Positions 32,301 through 40,746 of a stretch of 64,000 nucleotides of DNA are shown here, piece after piece. Each line of letters starts with the position of its first letter. Within the stretch, counting starts at the first letter, position 1. The notes below the pieces were generated by a model. The model was not told the DNA's origin. It ran no database searches and saw only the letters and a program-made list of their open reading frames with translations. The position numbers were made by a program, and so were the translations under genes. Source of the stretch: JANXZS01 sp963797255 (GTDB taxonomy: Bacteria; Acidobacteriota; Terriglobia; Terriglobales; Acidobacteriaceae). The stretch covers positions 28,579 through 92,578 of the forward strand of contig CAWCOV010000036.1 in NCBI GenBank assembly GCA_963797255.1, read 5' to 3'.

Positions 32301-34775
32301 ATGGAGACGGAAACTTTGGATCCTCAGCAGACGAAATCAACATCAGCCGGTGTAAAGGGTGAATCGGCTCCGGTGCGTGCCACCGCGAAAAAAGATGAGG
32401 CCGTGAAAGCCGCCGCTCCTCCCCCGGCCAAGCCTACCGAAGCGAAGCGCACGGATAAGCTGGCGTTTGGCATCCCTCAACTGGGCGTGACTCAGGTCGA
32501 GCGGCAGGTGCCGGTTAGCGAGCCGCCGCCGATGCCGGTAAATGCAGAACTGCAATACATTGGCAAGCCGACACCTCGCTATGACGGCAAGGCTAAGGTG
32601 ACCGGTGGCGGAAAATACACCGCCGATGTGAAGTTGCCGGGAATGCTCTATGCGCACATGGTGGGGGCGACTGTTGCGCATGCCCGCGTGCTTTCGGTGG
32701 ATACCAGTGCTGCGGAGCGCGCTCCGGGAGTTCGCGGTGTTCACGTTATCCAGCACGTGCTTGGCGGCGCCCAGTTGCGGGACCCCGCAAAAGAAGCGCC
32801 CTCGAAATATCCCATCGTCCGCTACTACGGTCAGCCGATTGCAGCAGTAGCGGCGACCTCGCAAGCCGCCGCGAATGATGCAGCAAAACTCGTCATCGTG
32901 AAGTACGACGTTTTGCCATTCGTTGTGGATCGGCACGCAGCCCGATCGTCAGATGCTCCCCTCGTCTATCCCGGACCGGCGGATGAGGCGGCCACAGCCG
33001 GCGGTGGCGGCGGACCTGCTGACGTCCCCCAGGTTGGCAATGTGCATGGCCCAGAGCGCAAGAAACGTGGGGATGTCGCACACGGATTCTCCGAAGCGGA
33101 TGTGGTCGTTGAAGGGGAATACTTCACCCAGGTTCAGACGCACTCTGCGCTGGAAACGCATGGCGTGGTTGCCGACTGGAAGCCCGACGAGCTAACTGTC
33201 TACGCCTCCACACAAGGCACTTCCAGCGTTCGCAATGAGCTTGCCGCATTTTTCAAGCTGCCCAAGAACAAGGTCCGGGTGATCACGGATTTCATGGGCG
33301 GTGGTTTCGGCGCGAAATTTGGAGCAGGCAACGAAGGTGTCGTCGCAGCCGCCTTATCCCGGAAAACAAACGCACCGGTTAAGTTAATGCTCGACCGCAG
33401 GCAGGAGCACATTGTCTGCAATCGACCCGACTCCCACCAGACTCTCAAAATTGGAGCCAAGCGCGACGGCACTCTGACTGCGATTCAGCTGACCAGCTAT
33501 GGGACCGCAGGAGTTGGCACGGGAGCCGGCACTGCCGGCCCTGCCACCAACATGTACAAATGCGACAACCTGCTCACGGAGGAATACGACGTATTCATCA
33601 ACGCCGGTCCTGGAGCAGCCATGCGTGCCCCGGGGCATCCGCAAGGATGTTTCGCGCTGGAACAGTCGATCGATGAACTTGCCGAGAAACTGGACATTGA
33701 CCCACTCACCTTCCGCGAAAAGATAGATGAGAGCCCGGCCCGCAAAGTCGAGCGGCAAATCATTCTTGAGAAAACCAACTGGCGAAATCGAAAGAAGGCT
33801 GGTTCTGACACTGGCCCGCTGAAGCGTGGCATGGGTATTTCTCAATCGGTCTGGTATCGCTTCGTGAATCTCAACTCATCCTGCGAAGTCCGAATCTCGA
33901 AGGACGGCTCTATCGAACTCACTTCGGCTGTGCAGGATATCGGTGGAGGCACCAAGACGGTTCTTGCGCAGGTTGTCGCGGAAGAGTTCGGCATTCCTCC
34001 GCAGACCGTCGTCGTTCGCATCGGCGACACTCGCTATCCGATTGGACCGGACTCTGGCGGCAGCATCACCATGGGTTCAATTACTCCTGCTGCACGCGGC
34101 GCGGCACATAAGGCAAAGCAGCGTTTCCTCTCGGCGATTGCACCTGGCCTGGGAGTCGACGCTGATCAACTCGCCATCAAGGATGGCCGCGTCACGGTTG
34201 CCTCGGACGAATCGCGTTCCTACTCCTTGAAGCAGGCCGCAGCGAAAATGCCGACGGAGGAGATCTCAGCGCGCGCAACGCGCGTGCCGGATTACACCCG
34301 CGACAGGATCACCTACGGGGGCGTCGATTACGTCGAGCTCGCCGTCGACACCGAGACGGGCAGGGTGCACGTCGAACGCGTCTTCGGCGTTCACGATTGC
34401 GGCCGCCCCATGAATCCGCTGGGCATAACGAACCAGATCAACGGCGGAATTCTGCAGGGCATCTCCTATGCGCTCTTCGAGCAGCGCATCATGGATCCCG
34501 GCAAGGGATACATGCTCAACGCCAACCTTGAGAACTACAAGATCATGGGTGCGCGAGAAGTGCCGGAGATCGAAGTCGTCCTCGTTGAAAACTACATCGC
34601 ACAAAGTTCAACCGACGCAGCCGGCATTGGAGAGTCTGCTGGAGTGATTACGTTAGCTGCGGCGGTTGCGAATGCTTTCTACAATGCGACTGGAGTACGC
34701 ATGCGACGCTTACCAATGACGCCCGCGCACGTGCTTGAAGCCTTGGGTAAAGCCGGTCAGGAGAATCACGCATGA
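32301..34775 (+). CDS. Molybdenum hydroxylase, molybdopterin-binding subunit (PaoC-like)
   Basis: An 824-residue catalytic subunit of a xanthine-oxidase-family enzyme. The first 95 residues are a low-complexity Ala/Pro/Lys/Thr-rich extension (AVKAAAPPPAKPTEAKR), not usual in the family. The a/b hammerhead domain begins YIGKPTPRYDGKAKVTGGGK. Moco-binding motifs follow: DFMGGGFGAKFGAGNEG, INAGPGAAMRAPGHPQ with the conserved Arg, and the catalytic Glu in DAAGIGESAGVITLAAA. The subunit has no export signal of its own and would be carried by the Tat-bearing small subunit. Likely substrates are aldehydes or N-heterocycles; they cannot be chosen from sequence. The stop overlaps the FAD subunit start (ATGA). 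Confidence 0.94.
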   Translation: METETLDPQQTKSTSAGVKGESAPVRATAKKDEAVKAAAPPPAKPTEAKRTDKLAFGIPQLGVTQVERQVPVSEPPPMPVNAELQYIGKPTPRYDGKAKVTGGGKYTADVKLPGMLYAHMVGATVAHARVLSVDTSAAERAPGVRGVHVIQHVLGGAQLRDPAKEAPSKYPIVRYYGQPIAAVAATSQAAANDAAKLVIVKYDVLPFVVDRHAARSSDAPLVYPGPADEAATAGGGGGPADVPQVGNVHGPERKKRGDVAHGFSEADVVVEGEYFTQVQTHSALETHGVVADWKPDELTVYASTQGTSSVRNELAAFFKLPKNKVRVITDFMGGGFGAKFGAGNEGVVAAALSRKTNAPVKLMLDRRQEHIVCNRPDSHQTLKIGAKRDGTLTAIQLTSYGTAGVGTGAGTAGPATNMYKCDNLLTEEYDVFINAGPGAAMRAPGHPQGCFALEQSIDELAEKLDIDPLTFREKIDESPARKVERQIILEKTNWRNRKKAGSDTGPLKRGMGISQSVWYRFVNLNSSCEVRISKDGSIELTSAVQDIGGGTKTVLAQVVAEEFGIPPQTVVVRIGDTRYPIGPDSGGSITMGSITPAARGAAHKAKQRFLSAIAPGLGVDADQLAIKDGRVTVASDESRSYSLKQAAAKMPTEEISARATRVPDYTRDRITYGGVDYVELAVDTETGRVHVERVFGVHDCGRPMNPLGITNQINGGILQGISYALFEQRIMDPGKGYMLNANLENYKIMGAREVPEIEVVLVENYIAQSSTDAAGIGESAGVITLAAAVANAFYNATGVRMRRLPMTPAHVLEALGKAGQENHA

Positions 34776-35779
34776 ACAAATTTTCGTTTGTTGAATGCAA
34801 CACGATTAGCGAAACCCTTGACCAGATGAATGGCAGCGCTGTTGTTAAGGCCGGCGGCATCGACCTGCTTGATCTGATGAAAGACGGCATCGTCTCCCCT
34901 CCAACGCTCATCAACATTCGCCAGGTAAAAGAACTGCGCGGCATCACAGTTTCTGATCAGGGACTCACGCTCGGCCCGCTGACTACGCTGTCGGAACTCG
35001 CTGCGCATCCTGTCATTCGCGAAAAGTACACCGCGCTCTCAGATGCAGCAGGCCACGCCGCAACTCCGCAGGTTCGCAATATGGCGACAGTGGGTGGAAA
35101 CATCATGCAGCGCCAGCGCTGCTGGTACTTCCGCTCGGCTGAGTTCCCTTGCCTTAGAAAAGGCGGCGAAGAGTGCTACGCCCAAAAGGGCGAGAACCAA
35201 TACCACGCCATCATGGACAACTCGGTGTGCGCAATGGTTCATCCTTCGTCGACGGCGGTACCGCTTACCGCATTCGATGCGCAGGTTGAACTGACATCGA
35301 AGAAAGGCAAGCGCACCGTCAAGCTCAATGAGTTCTATGTGAAACCGGAACAGAGCCTCACAGAAGAGAACGTTGTGAAGCCCGGCGAACTCATCACCAG
35401 CATCTTCATCCCTGTAACCGCCAGTGGAACAAAATCCGCATATCAGAAGTATGGCGAAAAAGAGAGCTTCGATTGGCCGCTTGTGGATGCAGGCGTAGTG
35501 CTCGTCATGGATGGATCCACCTGCCGCAACGCATCGATAGTCCTCGGAGTCGCAGCGCCCACGCCGATCCATGCGACTGCCGCTGAGGCGACTCTCAAGG
35601 GCAAGACGATCGATGAAGCCGTCGCGCGGGCTGCCGGAAAAGCCGCAATGGCGGACGCGTCGCCTCTTGCGAAGAATGGCTACAAGGTGCAGCTCTTCCA
35701 GACAATCATTTACCGCACAATTCTGCTCGCAGCAGGGCAGCTAACGCGCGATCCCAGCGCAGTAGGAGGAATGGCATGA
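34772..35779 (+). CDS. Molybdenum hydroxylase, FAD subunit with extra Fe-S site (PaoB-like)
   Basis: A 335-residue FAD-binding subunit. The FAD domain shows VVKAGGIDLLDLMKDGIVSP, LTLGPLTTLSELAAHPVI and ATPQVRNMATVGGNIMQRQR. Directly after it lies a Cys-containing insert (QRCWYFRSAEFPCLRKGGEE then CYAQKG) followed by a further Cys in NSVCAMVHPS. This matches the [4Fe-4S]-binding segment of PaoB (YagS) and 4-hydroxybenzoyl-CoA reductase beta subunit, an inference from spacing. The C-terminal CO-dehydrogenase flavoprotein domain ends with QTIIYRTILLAAGQLT. Both ends overlap neighbours by four bases, so all four genes of the unit are translationally coupled. Confidence 0.93.
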   Translation: MNKFSFVECNTISETLDQMNGSAVVKAGGIDLLDLMKDGIVSPPTLINIRQVKELRGITVSDQGLTLGPLTTLSELAAHPVIREKYTALSDAAGHAATPQVRNMATVGGNIMQRQRCWYFRSAEFPCLRKGGEECYAQKGENQYHAIMDNSVCAMVHPSSTAVPLTAFDAQVELTSKKGKRTVKLNEFYVKPEQSLTEENVVKPGELITSIFIPVTASGTKSAYQKYGEKESFDWPLVDAGVVLVMDGSTCRNASIVLGVAAPTPIHATAAEATLKGKTIDEAVARAAGKAAMADASPLAKNGYKVQLFQTIIYRTILLAAGQLTRDPSAVGGMA

Positions 35780-35994
35780 GCGACCTCGTGATGCTCACAC
35801 GTTGCAGTTCCCTTCGCAGTAAGTCGGCCTACGGGGCCTTCGGCGAAGACTTGGAACATCTAGAATCCACCATGGGCGCAACCACCTCGTACTGGTGTCT
35901 CAAGACAATGGGGAAGGCTGGACCGGACGAACACTACGTCCACAAATCTACCTGCAAGCCGGGCCGATCCTGTTTTGAGTCCGACGAAGACTGA
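35776..35994 (+). CDS. Uncharacterised 72-residue four-cysteine protein, last gene of hydroxylase operon
   Basis: A short protein translated from an ATG overlapping the FAD-subunit stop (ATGA), preceded by AGGAGG about six bases upstream, so translation is well supported. Cysteines lie at residues 10, 41, 60 and 66. The C-terminal half has WCLKTMGKAGPDEHYVHKST followed by CKPGRSCFE and an acidic tail. No signal peptide or membrane helix is visible. I do not recognise the family. The Cys and His spacing would allow a small zinc or Fe-S site. The position suggests a role in maturation or electron transfer of the hydroxylase; this is inference from coupling only. Confidence 0.72.
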   Translation: MSDLVMLTRCSSLRSKSAYGAFGEDLEHLESTMGATTSYWCLKTMGKAGPDEHYVHKSTCKPGRSCFESDED

Positions 35995-36072
35995 CATAAT
36001 TTGAGCAAGCAAGTTTCGCTCCTTCACATTACGACATTGGCATCGCGGTCACTGGGATACAGCAATCGACGT

Positions 36073-36215
36073 GTGATCGCTCGGCGCAGCGGCAGCGTTG
36101 CTCCTGATTATCGCTTGCTTCCCCTTGCCGGTCGCAACTCGCAAAACACATCGATCCTTTTCTTGGCGTCGATAAGGGTGGCAACACCTTCCCCGGTCCC
36201 ACTCTGCCGTTCGGA
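36073..36215 (+). other. Displaced 5' end of the GH92 gene (frameshifted)
   Basis: GH92 homology in the reading frame of the downstream gene begins at 36141 (AKHIDPFLGVDKGGNTFPGP then TLPFGM), 75 bases before the first ATG, and that frame is closed by TGA at 36105 with no standard start between. A signal-peptide-like run, LLLIIACFPLPVAT, lies just upstream but in the next frame (from 36098), and a basic start VIARRSGS from GTG 36073 lies in the third frame. Joined, they would make a normal signal peptide followed by the GH92 N-terminus. Two small indels, or one complex change, are therefore implied. Confidence 0.6.
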
Positions 36216-38297
36216 ATGGCCAAGCCCGGGCCCGACATGGACGTTGGCATCAACGATTGGAATGCAGGCTGGGCAGCAGATGGTCCAATCAGGGGCTTCA
36301 GCCAGACCCATGTCAGCGGTACTGGCGGCGGTCCAAAGTACGGAAACATCCTAGTGCAACCTACGACGGGACCGCCCGTCGCAACGGGATACTCCTCCGA
36401 TCGCGAGAATGAGCAAGCTTCCGCCGGATTTTATCGCGTAACGCTCAAGCGCTATCCCGTAGACGTCGAGGTCACCGCCGCGCGGCGCACCGCCCTCTAT
36501 CGCTTTACATATCCGGCCTCAAAGCAGGCGAATATTATTTTTGACGCTGGGCATTGCCTGACCGCCACTCCCGATTACGGTGAGAGCCAGTCAATCACAG
36601 CCTCCGATGTCCAGGTCTTGTCCCCAACGGAAGTCGCTGGATCAAGCAGCGTCACCGGCGGTTGGAATAAGCAGCCAAACTCCTACACCGTTTACTTCTA
36701 CGCCGTCACCGACACGCCAGCGAAATCGTGGGGCACTTGGGTCAATGGGAAGCTGCACGAAGGCTCAAAACAGCAGCATACAAACGCTTCCGATGGAACC
36801 GGCGCGTGGCTCACTTTTGAGACCGGGCAAAACCAGAAAGTTCATTTGAAGGTGGGGATTTCTTTCGTCAGCATCGCCCAGGCAAAAAGCAACGCGACAA
36901 AGGAGATTGCCGCTTTTGACTTTGATGGCACCAGGACTGCAGCCGAAGCCGCATGGAATAAGGCCCTCGGCACGGTAGAACTCAAGGGAGCCAATCCCGA
37001 ACAGGCCCAGATGTTCTACACCGGTCTCTATCACTCCATGTTGATGCCGGCAGATCGGACAGGCGAGAATCCTCTCTGGAAATCGAACGAGCCCTACTAC
37101 GACGACTACTACGCGATCTGGGATACGTTTCGCACATCCAGCCCGCTGCTTACGCTGATTGCCCCTGAACGTCAGACAGAAATAGTTCGCGCGTTGATCG
37201 ATCTTTATCGTCACGAAGGATGGTTGCCGGATGCACGCAGCGGCAATTACAACGGGCGCACACAGGGCGGAAGCAATGCTGAATTCGTGATTACAGACGC
37301 TTATCTAAAAGGCCTCAAAGGCATTGATTGGAATACCGCGCTGGCTGCAGAAATCAACGATGCGGAAGTGGTGCCAAAGGACCAGTTCAAAGAAGGAAGA
37401 GGAGGCCTGGAAGATTGGCACCGCCTCGGTTACGTATCCGTAGAAGGTGTAGACCGCCCCGGCTCGAAGCAAATGGAATACGCGACAAATGACTTTGAGA
37501 TCGCGCTGTTCGCGAAAGGTCTCGGCAAGAACGCCGACTACGAGAAGTATCTGAAGCGCTCTGGAAACTGGGAGAACCTGTGGGACAAAGAATTCGCAGA
37601 TGGCGGATTCCAGGGCTTTATACGCCCGAAACATCGCGATGGAAGTTGGTTATCTCCCTTCACCGCGACGGAGGGTTGCAGTTGGGGTGGCAAAACTTTT
37701 TACGAAGGTAATTCCTGGACATACTCCAACTTTGTTCCGCAGAATGTCGCTCGGTTGATCGAATTAACGGGAGGCTCGGAAAAGTTCGTCACGCGCCTCG
37801 ACGCATTTTTCACAGAAACTCAAGGATTTGATGTTGGAAACGAGCCCGGATTTCTAAGTCCTTATCTCTACATCTGGGCCGGTCGCTACGACAGAACAGC
37901 TTTGCGCGTGCGGCAAATCATCGCCGCAAATTTCCATCCCGGCCGAGGTGGATTGCCAGGAAACGACGACTCCGGCGCGATGTCCTCTTTGTATGCCTTC
38001 ACGCAGATAGGCCTGTTCCCAAACGCAGGACAGGATATCTACCTCATAGCAAGTCCCGCCATTCCACAAACCACTCTTCATCTCGCTGGCGGAAAAGACT
38101 TCGTCATACAAGCGGACAAAACATCTTCTACAAACATTTACGTAACTGCCGCTGTACTCAATGGGAAACCGCTGAATCGTGCATGGCTTCGACATTCAGA
38201 AATCATCGGCGGCGGGCGTCTCGTCCTTACCATGCAAAGTGCGCCGGGAACATGGCCTACCGGCGAGCCACCGCCCTCGACTCCTGCAACTCCCTGA
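36216..38297 (+). CDS. GH92-family alpha-mannosidase (5' end disrupted)
   Basis: A 693-residue reading frame covering nearly all of a glycoside hydrolase family 92 enzyme, a Ca2+-dependent exo-alpha-mannosidase. The N-terminal beta domain includes DGPIRGFSQTHVSGTGG. The catalytic (alpha/alpha)6 domain has MFYTGLYHSMLMPADRTGEN, YYAIWDTFRTSSPLLTLI, YEGNSWTYSNFVPQNV, VGNEPGFLSPYLYIWAG and the hallmark LPGNDDSGAMSSLYAFTQIG. The C-terminal FVIQADKTSSTNIYVTAAVL is also typical. The true N-terminus including the export signal lies upstream in other frames, so the gene as read starts inside the family domain. It converges with a GH140-type gene 51 bases away; together they suggest plant or microbial glycan use. 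Confidence 0.88.
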   Translation: MAKPGPDMDVGINDWNAGWAADGPIRGFSQTHVSGTGGGPKYGNILVQPTTGPPVATGYSSDRENEQASAGFYRVTLKRYPVDVEVTAARRTALYRFTYPASKQANIIFDAGHCLTATPDYGESQSITASDVQVLSPTEVAGSSSVTGGWNKQPNSYTVYFYAVTDTPAKSWGTWVNGKLHEGSKQQHTNASDGTGAWLTFETGQNQKVHLKVGISFVSIAQAKSNATKEIAAFDFDGTRTAAEAAWNKALGTVELKGANPEQAQMFYTGLYHSMLMPADRTGENPLWKSNEPYYDDYYAIWDTFRTSSPLLTLIAPERQTEIVRALIDLYRHEGWLPDARSGNYNGRTQGGSNAEFVITDAYLKGLKGIDWNTALAAEINDAEVVPKDQFKEGRGGLEDWHRLGYVSVEGVDRPGSKQMEYATNDFEIALFAKGLGKNADYEKYLKRSGNWENLWDKEFADGGFQGFIRPKHRDGSWLSPFTATEGCSWGGKTFYEGNSWTYSNFVPQNVARLIELTGGSEKFVTRLDAFFTETQGFDVGNEPGFLSPYLYIWAGRYDRTALRVRQIIAANFHPGRGGLPGNDDSGAMSSLYAFTQIGLFPNAGQDIYLIASPAIPQTTLHLAGGKDFVIQADKTSSTNIYVTAAVLNGKPLNRAWLRHSEIIGGGRLVLTMQSAPGTWPTGEPPPSTPATP

Positions 38298-38348
38298 ACC
38301 GCATCACAAACATCGTTCCGGATCCAGGCACAGGCGACGCCCCGTAGT

Positions 38349-39872
38349 CTATTTTCCAAACCTTCGCAGTCCCGGCGGCGCATATCCGGCATCGGGATCA
38401 TCCAGCACCAGCACCCAATCCGGACCAAACGACGGAGCGCGAAACGTATGCTTCGTTGCCTCCATCGTGCCTTCCAGCTTCGCTACACCCGACCGCGGAT
38501 CGTACCACCAGGCGCGTATATGCTTCGAACGCAACCTGCCCAGATCGATCGTCGCCGACTGGTCATTCATTGGAAAATAAACAAACGCGTAACTCCCCTC
38601 TCGGTCGCGCGTTGCCTGCAGGTGCAACCCTCCGGCGCCTGCATCGCCGACAATCAGTTCCTGGTCCGGAATGCGGTTGAAATATGGTCGCGACTCCATT
38701 AGATCGCGAAGGAAGACCATCTCTCTGGCCGCCGGACGGTAGAGTGCATCGACCCAATCGCGATCCGCATGGTTGATTGTTTCGTTTCGCTGGCTCGCAA
38801 ATTGCCACACAGAGTGGTGGCCGTATGTCACCCCCGCTGCCCCTGCAAACACTGAGCGGTAGACCTGCTTGCGAACGTCATGATCGCGGAAATAGCCGGT
38901 AGCGGGATCCCATCGCGGCCACGGATTATAAGGATGGTCCTCGTAGTTCGGTTCCAGATCGATCGTTGGTTTCGACGGCTTCAATCCATAATCGCGCGCA
39001 ACCCACTCCCACACCGGAACGTCGTGCCCGCTTCCATGACCACTCTGCATCCCGTTAATCGATAGCCACGTCTCCTGCTGCAAGAATTCGGAAGAAGATT
39101 GTCCGCCGGTAGGATGATACGAGATTACTGGCTGCGTACCCGTTCCCTCGGCGATGCCTTTCGCGAACTCGCGCCAGATCGGAGTCCAGTCCTCAGCCTC
39201 CGAAGCACTCGTGGTCCCATCTCCTGCCCGCTTTGCTACGCGCGGAGGACGGTCCCCGCCCAACATCCAGATCACATTCGTTCTGCCCTTCAGCTTCCGA
39301 CCAAGATAACGGGAATAGCTCCTCGCGACGTCCAGATTGTCGTTGCGAAATATCCGGGGACCAATGCCCCACGGTGCCGTCAGCTTATCTCCCCAAGTCG
39401 GCAGCAATGCGACGTAAAGTCCAAGCGACGACGACTCATCCACAATCTCAACCACGCGATCGAAATAGGCTTCGTTGGGATGCATGGGGTCAGCATTGAC
39501 GAAGGGCTGCAGCCCCAGTGAGCTTTTCGTCTGGATGCCATCGAACTCCGCAAGAACCACCGTTTGTATCACCGTGAATCCCTGGCGCGCGCGGGTGTTC
39601 AGGTAGTAGCTGCACTCTTCGCGCGTGGTCCAATGAATCAGCATCCACGCCGTATCGCCCAGCCAGAAGAATGGCCGACCATCCTCCGTCTGCAGAGTAT
39701 GGCCATTCGCATTCACCTTAACTGCGAGCAGATGCGTGTCCGCGCGATCCGCGGCCGCCGAAGTCTGCGCAATTCCAACTCCACCGGCAAATAGGAGTCC
39801 TGAAACCAGAATGACGACGCTCTTAACAAGCCTCGTTTTGAGACAGGGATGTGTCTTTGCTTTTTCAGCCAT
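38349..39872 (-). CDS. Exported DUF4038 glycoside hydrolase (GH140, apiosidase-like)
   Basis: A 507-residue exported protein (signal LVKSVVILVSGLLFAGGVG). The mature N-terminus has the DUF4038 opening LQTEDGRPFFWLGDTAWMLI, followed by a (beta/alpha)8 barrel: GFTVIQTVVLAEFDGIQT, YVALLPTWGDK and VIWMLGGDRPPR, the last carrying a likely catalytic acidic residue, and PTIDLEPNYEDHPYNP, which may hold the second. A C-terminal beta-sandwich (YAFVYFPMNDQSATIDLGRL and IRAWWYDPRSGVAKLEGTME) is the usual collagen-binding-like cap. GH140 members cleave apiose from rhamnogalacturonan II; the substrate here is inferred only. ATG 39872 is preferred since sequence upstream shows no family similarity. Confidence 0.85.
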   Translation of the reverse strand: MAEKAKTHPCLKTRLVKSVVILVSGLLFAGGVGIAQTSAAADRADTHLLAVKVNANGHTLQTEDGRPFFWLGDTAWMLIHWTTREECSYYLNTRARQGFTVIQTVVLAEFDGIQTKSSLGLQPFVNADPMHPNEAYFDRVVEIVDESSSLGLYVALLPTWGDKLTAPWGIGPRIFRNDNLDVARSYSRYLGRKLKGRTNVIWMLGGDRPPRVAKRAGDGTTSASEAEDWTPIWREFAKGIAEGTGTQPVISYHPTGGQSSSEFLQQETWLSINGMQSGHGSGHDVPVWEWVARDYGLKPSKPTIDLEPNYEDHPYNPWPRWDPATGYFRDHDVRKQVYRSVFAGAAGVTYGHHSVWQFASQRNETINHADRDWVDALYRPAAREMVFLRDLMESRPYFNRIPDQELIVGDAGAGGLHLQATRDREGSYAFVYFPMNDQSATIDLGRLRSKHIRAWWYDPRSGVAKLEGTMEATKHTFRAPSFGPDWVLVLDDPDAGYAPPGLRRFGK

Positions 39873-40077
39873 GTGCAATGGAGTGCCTCGCAGGAAACTA
39901 TCCAGTGTAGTCCTGTGAAGACATCGCCGCGACCGCAAATGTTTTGGCGACATCGAAGCCACGTCGCCCGGAGTTGGCCGCTTCCCATTGAGGAAGAGTG
40001 CGTTCATGCATCTGTTTCTGTTAGCCTTTGGAGGGTTTGTACAATGGTTCGTTGATAGTTCGATTCGGGAGACCACA

Positions 40078-40689
40078 ATGACAAATAACATTCGCTTCGC
40101 ATTTCGCAGGTTTTTTGCTGGATCCTTCTTGGCTGCCCTTGTTGCATTCGGCCTTGCAGCACACCTATCCGCTCAGGACAAGCCAGTCGAAACAATCGAC
40201 GCACGAGCAATGGGCACCAGCACACAATTGGGGAAGAACATCGGCATTCAGGTAAGAATCAGCCGATACTCAACCGATCAGGACCGACAAGTGCTCAAGG
40301 ATGCTTTCAACAAAGGCCAGAACCAGGGGCTGGTCGATGCCCTGTCCAAGATGAAGTCCGTTGGGCGCATCGCGATCACCGGGACCGTTGGCTACGACCT
40401 CAGCTACGTTCGTGCCGTTCAAACTCCCACCGGCCGCAAGATTCGATTCGTGACGAATCGACCCATTCGCATCGGAGAGGCATACAACAACACGCAATCG
40501 ATGGCTTACAACCTCACAGCCGGTGAGATCGATATCAACGACTCCGATAAAAAGAAAAACGAGGGCGTCCTTCTGCCTGCCGCTCAGCTGATCATCAATA
40601 AAGAAGGCGCGCTTGAATTCGATTTGAGGCAGAACCCTTGGAAGCTGGTCAACATAATCGACTGGAATGGAGCCGGGAAGCCCAAATAA
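40078..40689 (+). CDS. Exported protein of unknown function
   Basis: A 203-residue protein with a clear signal peptide (FRRFFAGSFLAALVAFGLAA then HLSAQ). The mature part contains VRISRYSTDQDRQVLKDAFN and GLVDALSKMKSVGRIAITG, then a beta-rich half (GRKIRFVTNRPIRIGEAYNN, YNLTAGEIDINDSDKKKN, LLPAAQLIINKEGALEFDLR). It resembles small secreted proteins of unknown function that I associate with Acidobacteriota, but I cannot name a domain. ATG 40078 is chosen because the signal peptide begins there. The gene is divergent from the GH140 gene and convergent with a sensor kinase gene. Confidence 0.78.
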   Translation: MTNNIRFAFRRFFAGSFLAALVAFGLAAHLSAQDKPVETIDARAMGTSTQLGKNIGIQVRISRYSTDQDRQVLKDAFNKGQNQGLVDALSKMKSVGRIAITGTVGYDLSYVRAVQTPTGRKIRFVTNRPIRIGEAYNNTQSMAYNLTAGEIDINDSDKKKNEGVLLPAAQLIINKEGALEFDLRQNPWKLVNIIDWNGAGKPK

Positions 40690-40746
40690 CCAGCCCCTCT
40701 GCGCGAAAATCATTACGCCGTTTGAAAATAGACCCTGCACTCAACT

